A DNA stretch of 27,124 nucleotides from Acrasis kona (Eukaryota; Heterolobosea; Eutetramitea; Acrasida; Acrasidae), in NCBI GenBank assembly GCA_026419775.2, contig JAOPGA020001077.1, forward strand, positions 1 through 27,124. Direction: 5' to 3'. Below, piece by piece: positions 1 to 8,833 of this stretch (the stretch's first letter is position 1; the number at the start of each line of letters is the position of its first letter). The notes below the pieces were generated by a model, which was given only the letters and a program-made list of their open reading frames with translations, was not told the origin of the DNA and made no database searches. A program made the translations under genes and the position numbers.

Positions 1-177
1 ATGGGAGTCCCGTCGGCGATTGAGCAGGTAATGGATTTTATGAAGTACTCATTAATGAGTACGAAGCAGCACCAGCTGTATTTAGAAAATGAGTTAAATA
101 AGAGCCTAATTCAAAAGAAGGCCATCTATCATCGGCATATTGTAGTAGACAGACTTCCGTTCATTCTACCTAAATAA
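1..177 (+). CDS. 3' end of a gene entering from the left (unrecognised)
   Basis: An open frame from the first base ends at TAA (175-177) and encodes about 58 residues rich in Leu, Lys, Gln and His, probably helical. The ATG at base 1 may simply be an internal Met, since the true start could lie outside the window. A CAG|GTAATG sequence at 25-33 could be a 5' splice site. Splicing 28..66 (39 nt, ending AG) would keep the frame, so an in-frame mini-intron cannot be excluded. I recognise no family. The other two forward frames stop early, which supports this frame as coding. Confidence 0.4.
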   Translation: MGVPSAIEQVMDFMKYSLMSTKQHQLYLENELNKSLIQKKAIYHRHIVVDRLPFILPK

Positions 178-391
178 AAATGTATATGATCAACACGCTC
201 GCGGGCTGATTTTTTATGTCAATAATTCCGATACTGATTTACAAGGTTTTTACAGTGCAACTTAGCTTCGGACTTACGGGATTTTCTATTTTCGAATTGA
301 CCCATGCGGACAAAATTACTTGTGTTTTGTTCTTAAAAGTCAAGTAAGTTTTTAAATAAAACTCTACTACATTTTTGGACATTGCAGTTTG

Positions 392-398
392 TATAAAA
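392..398 (+). promoter_or_regulatory. TATA-like box upstream of the repeat surface protein gene
   Basis: TATAAAA lies about 35-41 nt before the ATG at 433. It is placed as expected for a core promoter with a very short 5' leader. This is inference from position and sequence only. Confidence 0.4.
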
Positions 399-432
399 AG
401 AGGAGGTAAAGTGAAATAATATACAAACAAAA

Positions 433-2083
433 ATGAAAACAATCATCCTCATAACTACAGCTATCATAGCAACAGCTTTTTGTGCAAGTAACATTGCAGC
501 AACAAAGACGATCAGCTTCTTTAGTTCCCCAGGAGGCACGTCGTGCTCCAGCAACGACGACTACTCACAAACCGGAGGCGGAAGACCAACAGTTGTATTC
601 TCGTTCCCAGTATCCAGCACAGTATCATCAGCAAAATTGAGATTGGTTGCTACAAAATTCGCAAACACAGACAGATTGACACTCAGTATCTCATCCGTAA
701 ACCCCCCATACGTCTTGAGAGAAACCAGAGAGTCAGGTGAACCAGGAAATTTCTGGCACAGGCTACACTGCAAGTTCATTAGTCTCCGACCTCCCATTAA
801 AGAACAACAACAACATAATCGATCCAGTAGACGTAACATCACAAGTCAACGCAGCTGTTAATGCAGGTGCAAGAGAAGTTGTATTCTCTCTAAGAACAGA
901 ATTTGCACGCATCGAAAACGACCCCAACCCCAACTTCTGCAACAGATTCTTGAACCCAGAAGTCGAACCCACTTTTGAAGAAAACAACAACTGCGGAGTT
1001 TTATTGAACGCTGACACCTCTTTCATCTTGGACATTAATTCAAGCAACACCCCTTCGACTTGTCCACCATGCCCATGCGGAACTGAAGATGCCAACTTGT
1101 CCGGTGATAACAATGCTTCACCAGCAAGAAGACAAAGACGCAGCGGTGATAACTGCCCAGTATGTAAGGTTTGCCCAACAACTGCTGCCCCAACCACTAC
1201 TTCTCCACCAGTTCAAGTAACCACCACTGCTGCCCCATCTACCTGCCCACCATGCCCATGCGGAACTGAAGACGCCAACTTGTCCGGTGATAACAATGCT
1301 TCACCAGCAAGAAGACAAAGACGCAGCGGAGACAATTGCCCAGTATGTAAGGTTTGCCCAACAACTGCTGCCCCAACCACTACTTCTCCACCAGTTCAAG
1401 TAACCACTACCGCTGCACCAGCAACTTGCCCACCATGCCCATGTGGAACTGAAGACGCTAACTTGTCCGGTGATAACAATGCTTCACCAGCAAGAAGACA
1501 AAGACGCAGCGGTGATAACTGCCCAGTTTGCAAGGTTTGCCCAACCACTACTTCTCCACCAGTTCAAGTAACTACTACTGCTGCACCAGCAACTTGCCCA
1601 CCATGCCCATGTGGAACTGAAGATGCCAACTTGTCCGGTGATAACAATGCTTCACCAGCAAGAAGACAAAGACGCAGCGGTGACAACTGCCCTGTATGCA
1701 AGAAGTGCCCAACAACCACTTCTCCACCAGTCCAAGCCACTTCTGAACCACCAGTTGAGTCATCACCCCCAGTTCAAGTCCCTTCACCAAGCGCATGCCC
1801 TTCATGCCCATGTGGAACCGAAGATGCCAACTTGTCCGGTGACAACAACGCATCACCAGCAAGAAGATTCAGACGTAACGGTGATAAATGCCCAGTTTGC
1901 AAGAAGTGCCCAACCACACAATCCCCACCAGTTCAAGTCACCACCACTAAACCAAACTCACCAGCCCCAGTTGGAAACAATGAGTCAGGCGAGGACAATG
2001 CCAAGGCAAGCGCAGGTGCTGTTGAGACTGCCGCAGTTGGTGTAATCAGTGCCGCCGCAGTTGCAGCCGCCGCTTTGTTGTAA
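433..2083 (+). CDS. Secreted DNRLRE-like protein with five Cys-rich repeats and GPI-type tail
   Basis: The N-terminus (MKTIILITTAIIATAFC...) is a clear signal peptide. Residues about 25-190 resemble a DNRLRE/CBM96-type beta-sandwich domain: an AKLRL strand near the start, IDPVDVTSQV near the end, then REVVFSLRT. The first part is in one frame and the rest in another. A GT-AG intron starting at 697 and ending at 736 (40 nt, phase 0) joins them; ends at 730 or 745 also keep the frame. The protein is about 536 aa. Next come five repeats beginning CPPCPCG, each with CPVCK.CP and an R-R-x-R-R site, separated by Thr/Pro/Ser-rich linkers likely to be O-glycosylated. The C-terminus is a small-residue hydrophobic tail after NNESGEDNAK, typical of a GPI-anchor signal. 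It is probably a cell-surface or matrix adhesin, or a processed precursor. The domain call is moderate; secretion and repeats are clear. Confidence 0.8.
697..736 (+). other. Predicted 40-nt spliceosomal intron in the repeat surface protein gene
   Basis: GTAAAC at the 5' end and CAG|G at the 3' end. Removing it joins the frame-1 start (433-696, exactly 88 codons) to the long downstream frame. AG at 730 (34 nt) or 745 (49 nt) would also preserve phase, so the exact acceptor is uncertain. The downstream frame has stops just upstream of position 718, so a shift here is required. Confidence 0.6.
1061..1954 (+). repeat. Five tandem coding repeats (61, 61, 56, 67 and about 53 codons)
   Basis: Units start at the first Cys codon at 1061, 1244, 1427, 1595 and 1796. 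Each holds a CxxCxCG cluster, GTEDANLSGDNNASPARR, a polybasic R-R-Q-R-R-S (R-R-F-R-R-N in unit 5), CPVCK[VK]CP and a Thr/Pro/Ser linker. Units 1-4 are almost identical at DNA level, which implies recent duplication or gene conversion. Length differences lie only in the linkers. Confidence 0.95.
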
Positions 2084-2246
2084 AACAAGTAAACAAGTAA
2101 AAACAAGAATTATTATTTAACCCTTGACTTCTAATGTTTTCTATTTAATGTGGCCGAAGCCCTTAAAACAATAGATTGCAAACAAAAATGTTAACACATA
2201 AAGAAATGTCTATAATTTAATGTATTCAATATTGGTTGGGATTCTC

Positions 2247-2555
2247 TCAATTACCGTATTTTTCAAATAAGGACCATAAATAATTTCGCACTGGAGTCTT
2301 TGCCGACGGAAGGTATTCTGCGTCACCCCGAACTTTTTCCCACTCTTCATATTCGGATAATACTCCTCCGATAGAAAACAAAACTACAACAACAATGGAC
2401 AAAACTATAATTACATTCCTCAATAGCTTTGAGCAGTAAGATTTGTTTGTAATTCGATATTGGTTGTTTTGGTTTTCGTCCAAATTCGACTCGACAACTC
2501 GTGTGTCTTCTTCAGTTTGATTTGATGTCTGTTTGTCCTTGATTCTTCTTTTCAT
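2247..2555 (-). CDS. Small single-pass membrane protein (102 aa), unrecognised
   Basis: An ATG-started frame encodes a charged, Asn/Gln-rich N-terminal half. A strongly hydrophobic segment follows (about residues 46-67, NVIIVLSIVVVVLFSIGGVL), then a short tail with acidic and aromatic residues. This layout fits a type II or tail-region membrane protein. It is convergent with the repeat surface protein gene (stop 2083) and lies next to the tRNA gene. No family is recognised. The clean hydrophobic helix and the absence of a competing frame support it, but it is short and unproven. Confidence 0.5.
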   Translation of the reverse strand: MKRRIKDKQTSNQTEEDTRVVESNLDENQNNQYRITNKSYCSKLLRNVIIVLSIVVVVLFSIGGVLSEYEEWEKVRGDAEYLPSAKTPVRNYLWSLFEKYGN

Positions 2556-2643
2556 TTTTTGTAATGATTATCGGTAAAATGATTTGAACTAGAGATATTA
2601 TGATAATTTAATAACTATAATGCATTCCGCTATTTTTTTCAAT

Positions 2644-2740
2644 GGCGATATGGCCGAGTATTTGTAATACGGTATTGGTCTAAGGCGCTGGATTTAGGCT
2701 CCAGTCCGAGAGGGCGTGGGTTCAAACCCCACTGTCGTCA
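2644..2740 (+). tRNA. tRNA-Leu (anticodon UAG) with a 17-nt insertion in the D-loop
   Basis: The acceptor stem GGCGATA pairs with TGTCGTC (two G-U wobbles), discriminator A at 2740. D-stem GCC/GGC; anticodon stem CTGGA/TCCAG with loop TTTAGGC (anticodon TAG). A class II variable arm is followed by T-arm GTGGG-TTCAAAC-CCCAC, with an intact B box. The anticodon loop has the normal 7 nt, so no canonical 37/38 intron is present. Between GAGT (to 2659) and GGTCTAAGGC (from 2677) there are 17 extra bases (2660-2676, placement ambiguous by 1). Removing them leaves an ordinary tRNA-Leu D-loop. The insert also splits the A box. Confidence 0.88.
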
Positions 2741-2742
2741 GC

Positions 2743-2748
2743 TTTTTT
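2743..2748 (+). terminator. RNA polymerase III terminator (T6) after tRNA-Leu
   Basis: Six consecutive T residues start two bases after the discriminator base, the standard Pol III stop. This suggests the tRNA gene is transcribed as an independent unit. Confidence 0.85.
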
Positions 2749-2854
2749 CAGATCTTAACGTACCTCGTTACTTGACTGCATGCATCTTATTAATCTTGAA
2801 CGTTATGGACGTAGTCTGATTGAAAGAAGACAGTAATTAAAAGATTACAAACGT

Positions 2855-3925
2855 TTAATCAGTATAATTACATTCATTCTCATCCAACAGTATAGCACTT
2901 GGACAAATGTAAACATCAGGTGCCTTGAATAAAAGTGTATTTGAAATAAAACGTCCACCATCCCATTCTTCCACATCATAATTCTTGACTTGATCCTGCC
3001 AAAATTTAATAGAAAAGGGATTGGTCTCAATAGATGTAATGTACTTGATGTAATGTTTTGTCATGTCCGTTGAAACAGCAACAACTATAATTCCTTGATC
3101 AGCCTCCTCACCCTCAATATTGAACTCTGTTGTTATGGACTCTTCTGGTTTCAAAATTATAGTAGATGATGTTTGGTTTGTTGCCGTTGAGGAAACTTTG
3201 GAAGGATTGGTGAAGGTAGTAATGTAAAGTTCAGTTTCTGCATCAAATACAAGCAAAGATATATGCTCACTCCAATCGTTTGTGTGGAAAGGTAGACGAA
3301 TATTAATAGAACCCGTATTAATTATTGTTACAACAACTGTTGACTCCTCCTGAGTGGAAACACATTTTACACTATTTTTATTATTGTATAAATTTTGCAC
3401 TGCCTTCTCTCTCAAGACTTGGGCATCCTTTACAATGTTCAAATCTTGCCTGTAATCATAAAATTCATCCCATAAAATGTTCAAACAATCTATTTTGCTG
3501 TCTCCAATGTTGAGTCGTGTGGCTAATTTGTTCCAAACACCTTCGTCCTTGTTGACTAAGTCATAAATGACGTGGTTGGTTAAGCTTAGTGAAACTAAAT
3601 CTTTAATCTCAAGATACTTGATGACTTTTAGCAATAATTCAGTATCTAGTCCTTTGATAATCTCATTCGAGTCGATGTATGGTGTTACTGGAACTACATG
3701 AGTTGGATTTTGTCTGACAATCTTTATCGAGGAATTTTGTTTTGGATAATAAGTGCTGAGTGTTTTGTTGTTGTTTAGATAACGATCGTTCATAAATAGT
3801 CTAATTTCTTCTTGTGGTATCGATGTAATCTCGTGTAGTTGATCTCTAATGTATTGAACAAGATCATGAGTCTCTATATTTACGCAGAAGGGCTCACTGT
3901 TGGGTGAATTCACGCTGAAATGCAT
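2855..3925 (-). CDS. Ubiquitin-like domain plus F-box protein (356 aa)
   Basis: The first ATG is at 3925. The frame stays open upstream to 4003 but only a TTG is available there, so the ATG is preferred; it falls at the first beta-strand of the domain. Residues 1-72 resemble a ubiquitin-like fold (MHFSVNS..., IRDQLHEITSIPQEEIRLF, LSTYYPKQNSSIKIV). Residues about 93-135 match an F-box (LDTELLLKVIKYLEIKDLVSLSLTN, then W). The C-terminal 200 residues contain beta-rich stretches with no known domain. Known F-box proteins act as SCF ubiquitin-ligase adaptors, so this is probably one, with the C-terminal part binding a substrate. The ubiquitin-like and F-box calls are by motif shape only. Confidence 0.72.
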   Translation of the reverse strand: MHFSVNSPNSEPFCVNIETHDLVQYIRDQLHEITSIPQEEIRLFMNDRYLNNNKTLSTYYPKQNSSIKIVRQNPTHVVPVTPYIDSNEIIKGLDTELLLKVIKYLEIKDLVSLSLTNHVIYDLVNKDEGVWNKLATRLNIGDSKIDCLNILWDEFYDYRQDLNIVKDAQVLREKAVQNLYNNKNSVKCVSTQEESTVVVTIINTGSINIRLPFHTNDWSEHISLLVFDAETELYITTFTNPSKVSSTATNQTSSTIILKPEESITTEFNIEGEEADQGIIVVAVSTDMTKHYIKYITSIETNPFSIKFWQDQVKNYDVEEWDGGRFISNTLLFKAPDVYICPSAILLDENECNYTD

Positions 3926-4504
3926 TTTTGGTTGAGTAACATGAAATTTGAATACAATAATCTCAGGTTCAATGGGAGAAATGATGAGAGTTATAAACCA
4001 CAACCATTATAAGTCCAACCAAATGAACGATAAACCAAAAGATGAATGATAAAAATCTCGCTACTCGAGCAACATCTCAAGCCAATCTACAAACAGTCTC
4101 CCAAACCCTCGTGGATCAAAATTTAAGAAAGAGCCCAAAGAATATAAATAAATGAATCAATCAACAAACGAGTAATGAAAAATTCCAATGAATTTGCCAA
4201 AGTAGTTCAGTTGAGGAACTTCCACTCAACAACAGGAGCATTGCTCTAAGCTTCTATTGTCCTGATGAACCGATTTGGAGAATTACCCATTCAACCATTT
4301 TGATTTTCAATGCATTAATAATATAATCAAATAAGTATAGTTAAAGCACTTGTCAATAAAATTGTTAACACATTGATTATTGTGAATTCTTGTTATTTGG
4401 GCTGATGATCTTTTTTGGCTCTAGGCACACATTTGGAAGGAGAATCTCAATAAATTGAATGATGAATTTACAATTCGTAAGATAAATTGTATTGATCAAC
4501 TAAC
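3926..4504. other. Intergenic region without a convincing gene
   Basis: This is the divergent spacer between the ubiquitin-like/F-box gene and the HAD gene and should hold both promoters. Short open stretches occur: a 37-codon ATG frame starting near 4044, and a 40-codon run without Met around 4190-4325. They cannot be joined by splice sites of the type used elsewhere here, and I could not support a gene. No tRNA or repeat was seen. Confidence 0.5.
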
Positions 4505-5305
4505 ATGAATATAAAGTTCGTAGTCTTCGATGTTGGGAACGTCCTTGCTGGTGACTTTTATATTTCCTTTCTAGAGGATATTATCAGGGACCAGCTTCTT
4601 GTAGAGGTGGCAAACATGAATACCGACCAGAGGGACAAAGCAATGGAAGAGATTACAGAAGCTGCCAGGTTAGCCATGAATGAGTTCAAACTTGGTGAGG
4701 TTGATGAGGACACATTCTTCCAGATGGTTATTGACGGAAGCAGGTCATTACATTACGTCCTGAATCATGCAGGTTTGGACAACATTAAAGCCATCAAGCA
4801 CTTCAAAGAGGTAATAAGAAGGGATCATTTCAAATTGTATAAGGATGTAATCAAAGTTGCCCAAGAAATAAAATCACAAGGAAAATGTAAACTGGGGATT
4901 TTATCAAATCATGTAAAGGAGTGGTTTTCTGAAGTACTAGCCTTAGATAACAACTACATTAGAAAAGTGTTTGACGATGACAAAGCAATTGTAATCTCTT
5001 GTGATCCAGACGTTAAGGCATTTAAACCTAACGCTAATGTATATGAAAAATTAATTGATCGTCTTCGAAGCATAGATTCCAATCTAATTCCCGAACAAAT
5101 CTTGTTTATTGATGACAAACAAAGAAACGTAAATGCTGCTAAAAAAGTAGGAATCAATTCCTTTGTCTTTGATGCAAGATATCACGGTGTAAAAAGTAAC
5201 CTCGTTCCCTCTCTGCTGGAGTATGGCATTGATATTTTGGTGAATAAAAATCTCTTTTATGGTGGTTCGAATTCTGGTGATGTAAAAATAGCAAAAACCG
5301 TTTGA
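4505..5305 (+). CDS. HAD-superfamily hydrolase (266 aa)
   Basis: All four HAD motifs are visible. Motif I is VVFDVGNVL with nucleophile Asp9. Motif II is GILSNH (Ser134). Motif III is Lys174 in KAFKPNANVY. Motif IV is LFIDDKQRNVNAA (Asp203/Asp204). A helical cap of subfamily IA type lies between motifs I and II. The position two residues after the nucleophile, usually Asp, is Gly11, as in the FDLGNV branch that includes the sugar phosphatase YihX. A soluble phosphatase or dehalogenase-like enzyme is likely; the substrate cannot be read from sequence. The gene is a single exon ending in TGA, with 241 bp before the next gene. Confidence 0.88.
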   Translation: MNIKFVVFDVGNVLAGDFYISFLEDIIRDQLLVEVANMNTDQRDKAMEEITEAARLAMNEFKLGEVDEDTFFQMVIDGSRSLHYVLNHAGLDNIKAIKHFKEVIRRDHFKLYKDVIKVAQEIKSQGKCKLGILSNHVKEWFSEVLALDNNYIRKVFDDDKAIVISCDPDVKAFKPNANVYEKLIDRLRSIDSNLIPEQILFIDDKQRNVNAAKKVGINSFVFDARYHGVKSNLVPSLLEYGIDILVNKNLFYGGSNSGDVKIAKTV

Positions 5306-5546
5306 TTGAATTCAAGTTGACTTAATTCTGATCCAATCCAGTCCATTTTTGATAACGTTACACACTTGGCGGCCAATAATTTTGGGTCAATCTTGTTTGA
5401 AAAAAAATTTGTCGGTTAAAAACTCTGTTCAAACAGCAAATTCTCATCATTTGACACTCGAACAAGATTGTGATTTAACGTTCGAGCATAAACATAAGCA
5501 ATAGTTCTTGATATCTGAACACGACAACTATAATATTTAATTAAAC

Positions 5547-8500
5547 ATGACCAAGGTGTCATACGTTATACCTACTAGTCCCATTAGAACGACCAAGATT
5601 TCAGATGTTTCTCAAAAACAAGTTAACCACATGTTTTCATCTCCCCCACGCAGTAATGGAATTAATGTGGACGCCCCTCCATTCTACCAAAGGCAACAAA
5701 CACCAACCCAACAAAATAACGACCAACAACATGCCTCTTCCCCCTTTCATGTGTTTGGTGGTTCGAGCTCTTTTGAGGAGGCCAACTTATTTGATGACAA
5801 GAGAGAGTACAGTCATTTTCAAATTCGCTCCCCCACCACTCTCAACACCACAAAACTGACTCCAAATAAACTAATCGTGGGCAGTCCCACCACTCAAGAA
5901 CCAATCGGCTCCCCCCTAAACAGCCCAAAGACTTCTACATTTCAAGGTCCCCTCAACACTCCATCCACTCGAAGAGCTTTAAACTTTTCCGAGGAGACTC
6001 CCGCCAAGAACATTGTAACAAGCACCGATCCCAACAATCCATCACCATGGACCAAGAGCGGCATGGCTCAATCCACATCATCGTTGCCCATCGACGATGA
6101 ATTGAGTCCAACCCAACCGCCTCAACTTTTCAGCGTTTATTGTGCCTTTCCATCCCTAGGTCTACAAGATGTGGATCATCACCCTCATCACCACCACCGT
6201 CATTCATCTTCGTTCGAATCATCATTATCAAAGAGTTTTGAAAATGACTTGATGTTGAGTGGTAGTAGTGGTTCGGCCAATAATCACAATGCAGGTACCA
6301 GTTTGTTCAGCAGCAGCAGTCCATTCCAAGTCAAGAGAACCAATTCACAGCCGTCAGTATCGTTTGCGCCCGATCCAAATCATGGCATGTACGATCCAAC
6401 ATACCATCAATACAACGCATCACATTCGTATCCATTACCACAATACATTCATCACTCCAATGGAAATAATCATCATCAACATCACAACGGAACGAATGGA
6501 AGTTTTCCACAAAATACTTTTAATTTTTCCATGCCTCATAATCACCATCATCATTCCCATCACATGGGCCCACCAACACATCAACCCCATTCATACGATC
6601 CATCTCAAAACTGGTTCGATTTGAATAATTACCAATCGCAACCCATTCATTCGTATTCGTCATCGCCACATCAAAATCAACAACCAGTGTTTTCTTCACC
6701 GACGAGACCCGTCAGCGTCAAATCGCCCAAGAGCAAATCCTACCCGAGCAGTCCCATCAAAACCACCACCACATCCATTCAACAACAACAACAACCAACT
6801 CACGCGATCACATCCACCAAACCAATCATTTCCAATCAACATTCACAATCCTCATCCAGACAACAAATTCAACCAATGTCCACATCCAGACAACAAATTC
6901 ACGCGAATGGATCTTCCACATCATCTCTACTTTCGCAATCTTCCACGTTCCATCTGGACCAACAATCGACGACGTCGCAACCAACGATCGAAGGAAGTCG
7001 TTGTAGAGGTCTCTACAAGGAATTCGCAAAAGAAGTAAAAGATTTCGAAAAACAAGGATACAAATCAACAAAAGATTTCGTCCTCAAAAACATGTCCAAC
7101 ACTCCATCGAGCGTCCACTGGAGAGTTTACATGGATCTGGCAGATTTTGCAAAACGCGAAAACATGATTAGCGAAGCACGCAAGTGGTTCAAAAAAGTGA
7201 ACGAACTACAGCCGTCGGCAAGTCAAGGATGGTTAGAACACGCGAAATTGGAAGAAGAATGTGGTAGGTTGGAACATTGCGAATTCTTGTTGATTCAAGG
7301 ATTAGATCATTGTCCACAAAACGAATCATTGCTCGTGAAAGCAATCAAGCATTTCGAACAGGTCCAACAGGTGGATCAAGCTCGTGCGTTGCTCTCTAGA
7401 TTACGTAACATGAGCTTGGAAAAATCATGGAAGATCATGTTGGAGGGCGCATTGTTCGAATCGAGATTGGGAAACGTACAAGTGGCCAGAAAAGTGTTCC
7501 AGTACCTCATGCAACACGTGTCGCGTCACGGACCCATTTATTACGAAGCTTATCGATTGGAAGAAAAATGCGAGGAATGGGAATTCGCATTACAAATCGT
7601 GGAGAGAGGATTGGAAGCAAATCCACGATACGGTCCCTTATGGTTCGCCGCTTTTCACCTGTACGAAAAAAAAGCACATTTGAGCGCATCCAAATCTTTG
7701 GAATCCGTTCGTTCTTGTTTAGAGAGAGCCATACAAAACATCTCCAAGGAGTTGATATGGAAAGTTCACTTTGAACAAGCTCAGATCGAAGAACGAAGCA
7801 ATCACGTCCAAGAGAGCAGAAAAGCTTATTGTAAGAGCGTCGTCGCGTCCATGCCGAATCTAAGATGGAAAGTATGGTTGGCTGGCAGCAGGACCGAACT
7901 CAATCAAAACAACATTGCAATCGCTCGTTCGTTATTGAATAGAGCCCTGGAAGAAGTTCCCGTGAAAACGAGAGCAGTCGTGTTGATCGAATGCGCGAGG
8001 TTAGAAGAATATACGGGCGATTTGAAAAAAGCAAGAAGCTTTTTAAAAAGAGCTCAGCACGAAGCCAAACACGAATGGAAAGTTTTTTTGGAGAGCATCT
8101 TGTTGGAAATGAGAGCTGGAGAGCATCAAAGAGCGATACAAGAGGCTCAGAGAGCTCTGAAGATTCATAGAGGTACCGGAAGGTTATGGGCAGTTTTGAT
8201 TCAGCTGAAGGGGTATTTGGAAGGACCCGATGCTCAATTAAAAGTGTTCAGGGAGGCATTGGACGAGGTGCCAAAGAGCGGCGAAGTTTGGTGCGAGGGC
8301 GCTAGGATTCGTTTGAATCCATTAACTAATAAATTTAATCTGGATAAAGCCAGAAAGTATCTGGACTTTGCAATCAAATTCACTCCGCAATATGGAGATT
8401 CTTTTATTGAGTATTTGCGTTTGGAGTTGTTGACCAGAGGACCTTGTGTTTTCCATTCTTGTGTGAACGAGGGCGGCAGTAGTTCGATTAGTTATGATAT

Positions 8501-8810
8501 CGAACAATTGTGCGTGAATGCTGATCCGAATTATGGTCCTTTGTGGTTCCACTGTAAGGAAAATGTACTGGATTCCACCAGACAGGTCCTCAGAAGAGCC
8601 AAAAAATTGTTAATGGCTGAATTGTTGGAATATAGGGATTTGTATCAACGTGCGATTATGTGTAATGATTCTCACGTGAATAATACGAATCAAGAAGGTT
8701 GTAAGGATTTTATAACCGGATTGCATGAACTGAACATGACGCATAAGAGCGAAAGCTTTGATATGTCGACAAGGAAAAAGTATATTTATGGATTTGAAAT
8801 TTGTGTATAA
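5547..8810 (+). CDS. Large HAT/TPR-repeat protein with disordered His/Ser/Gln-rich N-terminus (1087 aa)
   Basis: Residues 1 to about 480 are low complexity and rich in Ser, Pro, His, Asn and Gln. They include many SP/TP sites (possible proline-directed phosphorylation) and His-rich clusters near residues 210 and 310-350. From about 485 to 1000 there are roughly a dozen half-a-TPR (HAT) units with spaced Trp and Glu/Arg (for example WRVYMDLADFAKREN, GWLEHAKLEEECGR, WKVFLESILLEMRAGE, LWFHCK). HAT arrays are typical of RNA-processing scaffolds such as the PRPF6/Prp1, CstF77 and Crn families, so a nuclear RNA-processing role is the best guess, but I cannot name an orthologue. It is one uninterrupted exon. 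The TAA stop overlaps an AATAAA signal, and the next gene starts 23 nt later. Confidence 0.85.
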   Translation: MTKVSYVIPTSPIRTTKISDVSQKQVNHMFSSPPRSNGINVDAPPFYQRQQTPTQQNNDQQHASSPFHVFGGSSSFEEANLFDDKREYSHFQIRSPTTLNTTKLTPNKLIVGSPTTQEPIGSPLNSPKTSTFQGPLNTPSTRRALNFSEETPAKNIVTSTDPNNPSPWTKSGMAQSTSSLPIDDELSPTQPPQLFSVYCAFPSLGLQDVDHHPHHHHRHSSSFESSLSKSFENDLMLSGSSGSANNHNAGTSLFSSSSPFQVKRTNSQPSVSFAPDPNHGMYDPTYHQYNASHSYPLPQYIHHSNGNNHHQHHNGTNGSFPQNTFNFSMPHNHHHHSHHMGPPTHQPHSYDPSQNWFDLNNYQSQPIHSYSSSPHQNQQPVFSSPTRPVSVKSPKSKSYPSSPIKTTTTSIQQQQQPTHAITSTKPIISNQHSQSSSRQQIQPMSTSRQQIHANGSSTSSLLSQSSTFHLDQQSTTSQPTIEGSRCRGLYKEFAKEVKDFEKQGYKSTKDFVLKNMSNTPSSVHWRVYMDLADFAKRENMISEARKWFKKVNELQPSASQGWLEHAKLEEECGRLEHCEFLLIQGLDHCPQNESLLVKAIKHFEQVQQVDQARALLSRLRNMSLEKSWKIMLEGALFESRLGNVQVARKVFQYLMQHVSRHGPIYYEAYRLEEKCEEWEFALQIVERGLEANPRYGPLWFAAFHLYEKKAHLSASKSLESVRSCLERAIQNISKELIWKVHFEQAQIEERSNHVQESRKAYCKSVVASMPNLRWKVWLAGSRTELNQNNIAIARSLLNRALEEVPVKTRAVVLIECARLEEYTGDLKKARSFLKRAQHEAKHEWKVFLESILLEMRAGEHQRAIQEAQRALKIHRGTGRLWAVLIQLKGYLEGPDAQLKVFREALDEVPKSGEVWCEGARIRLNPLTNKFNLDKARKYLDFAIKFTPQYGDSFIEYLRLELLTRGPCVFHSCVNEGGSSSISYDIEQLCVNADPNYGPLWFHCKENVLDSTRQVLRRAKKLLMAELLEYRDLYQRAIMCNDSHVNNTNQEGCKDFITGLHELNMTHKSESFDMSTRKKYIYGFEICV

Positions 8811-8814
8811 TAAA
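8809..8814 (+). terminator. Poly(A) signal overlapping the HAT-protein stop codon
   Basis: AATAAA begins inside the TAA stop (8808-8810). The next gene's first ATG follows at 8834, so cleavage would fall in or close to the next gene's 5' region. Confidence 0.5.
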
Positions 8815-8833
8815 AACATGTGTTTTGTAAGAT

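Noticed and set aside
763-1862. Minus-strand open frames (144 and 95 aa) across the repeat region
   Set aside because: Shadows of the repeated coding sequence on the other strand; no start context or domain.
1061-1954. CRISPR-like array (regular repeats)
   Set aside because: The repeats are in-frame coding units of 159-201 bp with no unique spacers, in a eukaryotic secreted-protein gene.
737-2083. Long frame beginning with GTG, as a separate gene
   Set aside because: It lacks a signal peptide and ATG, while the frame starting at 433 has both and splices into it through a 34-49 nt GT-AG intron.
2660-2676. Treating the tRNA insert as a canonical 37/38 intron
   Set aside because: The anticodon loop is complete with 7 nt; the extra bases lie in the D-loop.
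4044-4325. Small gene in the spacer before the HAD gene
   Set aside because: Two short open stretches exist, but no splice pair links them and no recognisable feature supports translation.
6259-6624. 121-residue frame inside the HAT-protein gene
   Set aside because: A shadow frame created by low-complexity His/Asn/Ser codons; Ile/Thr/His-rich nonsense sequence.
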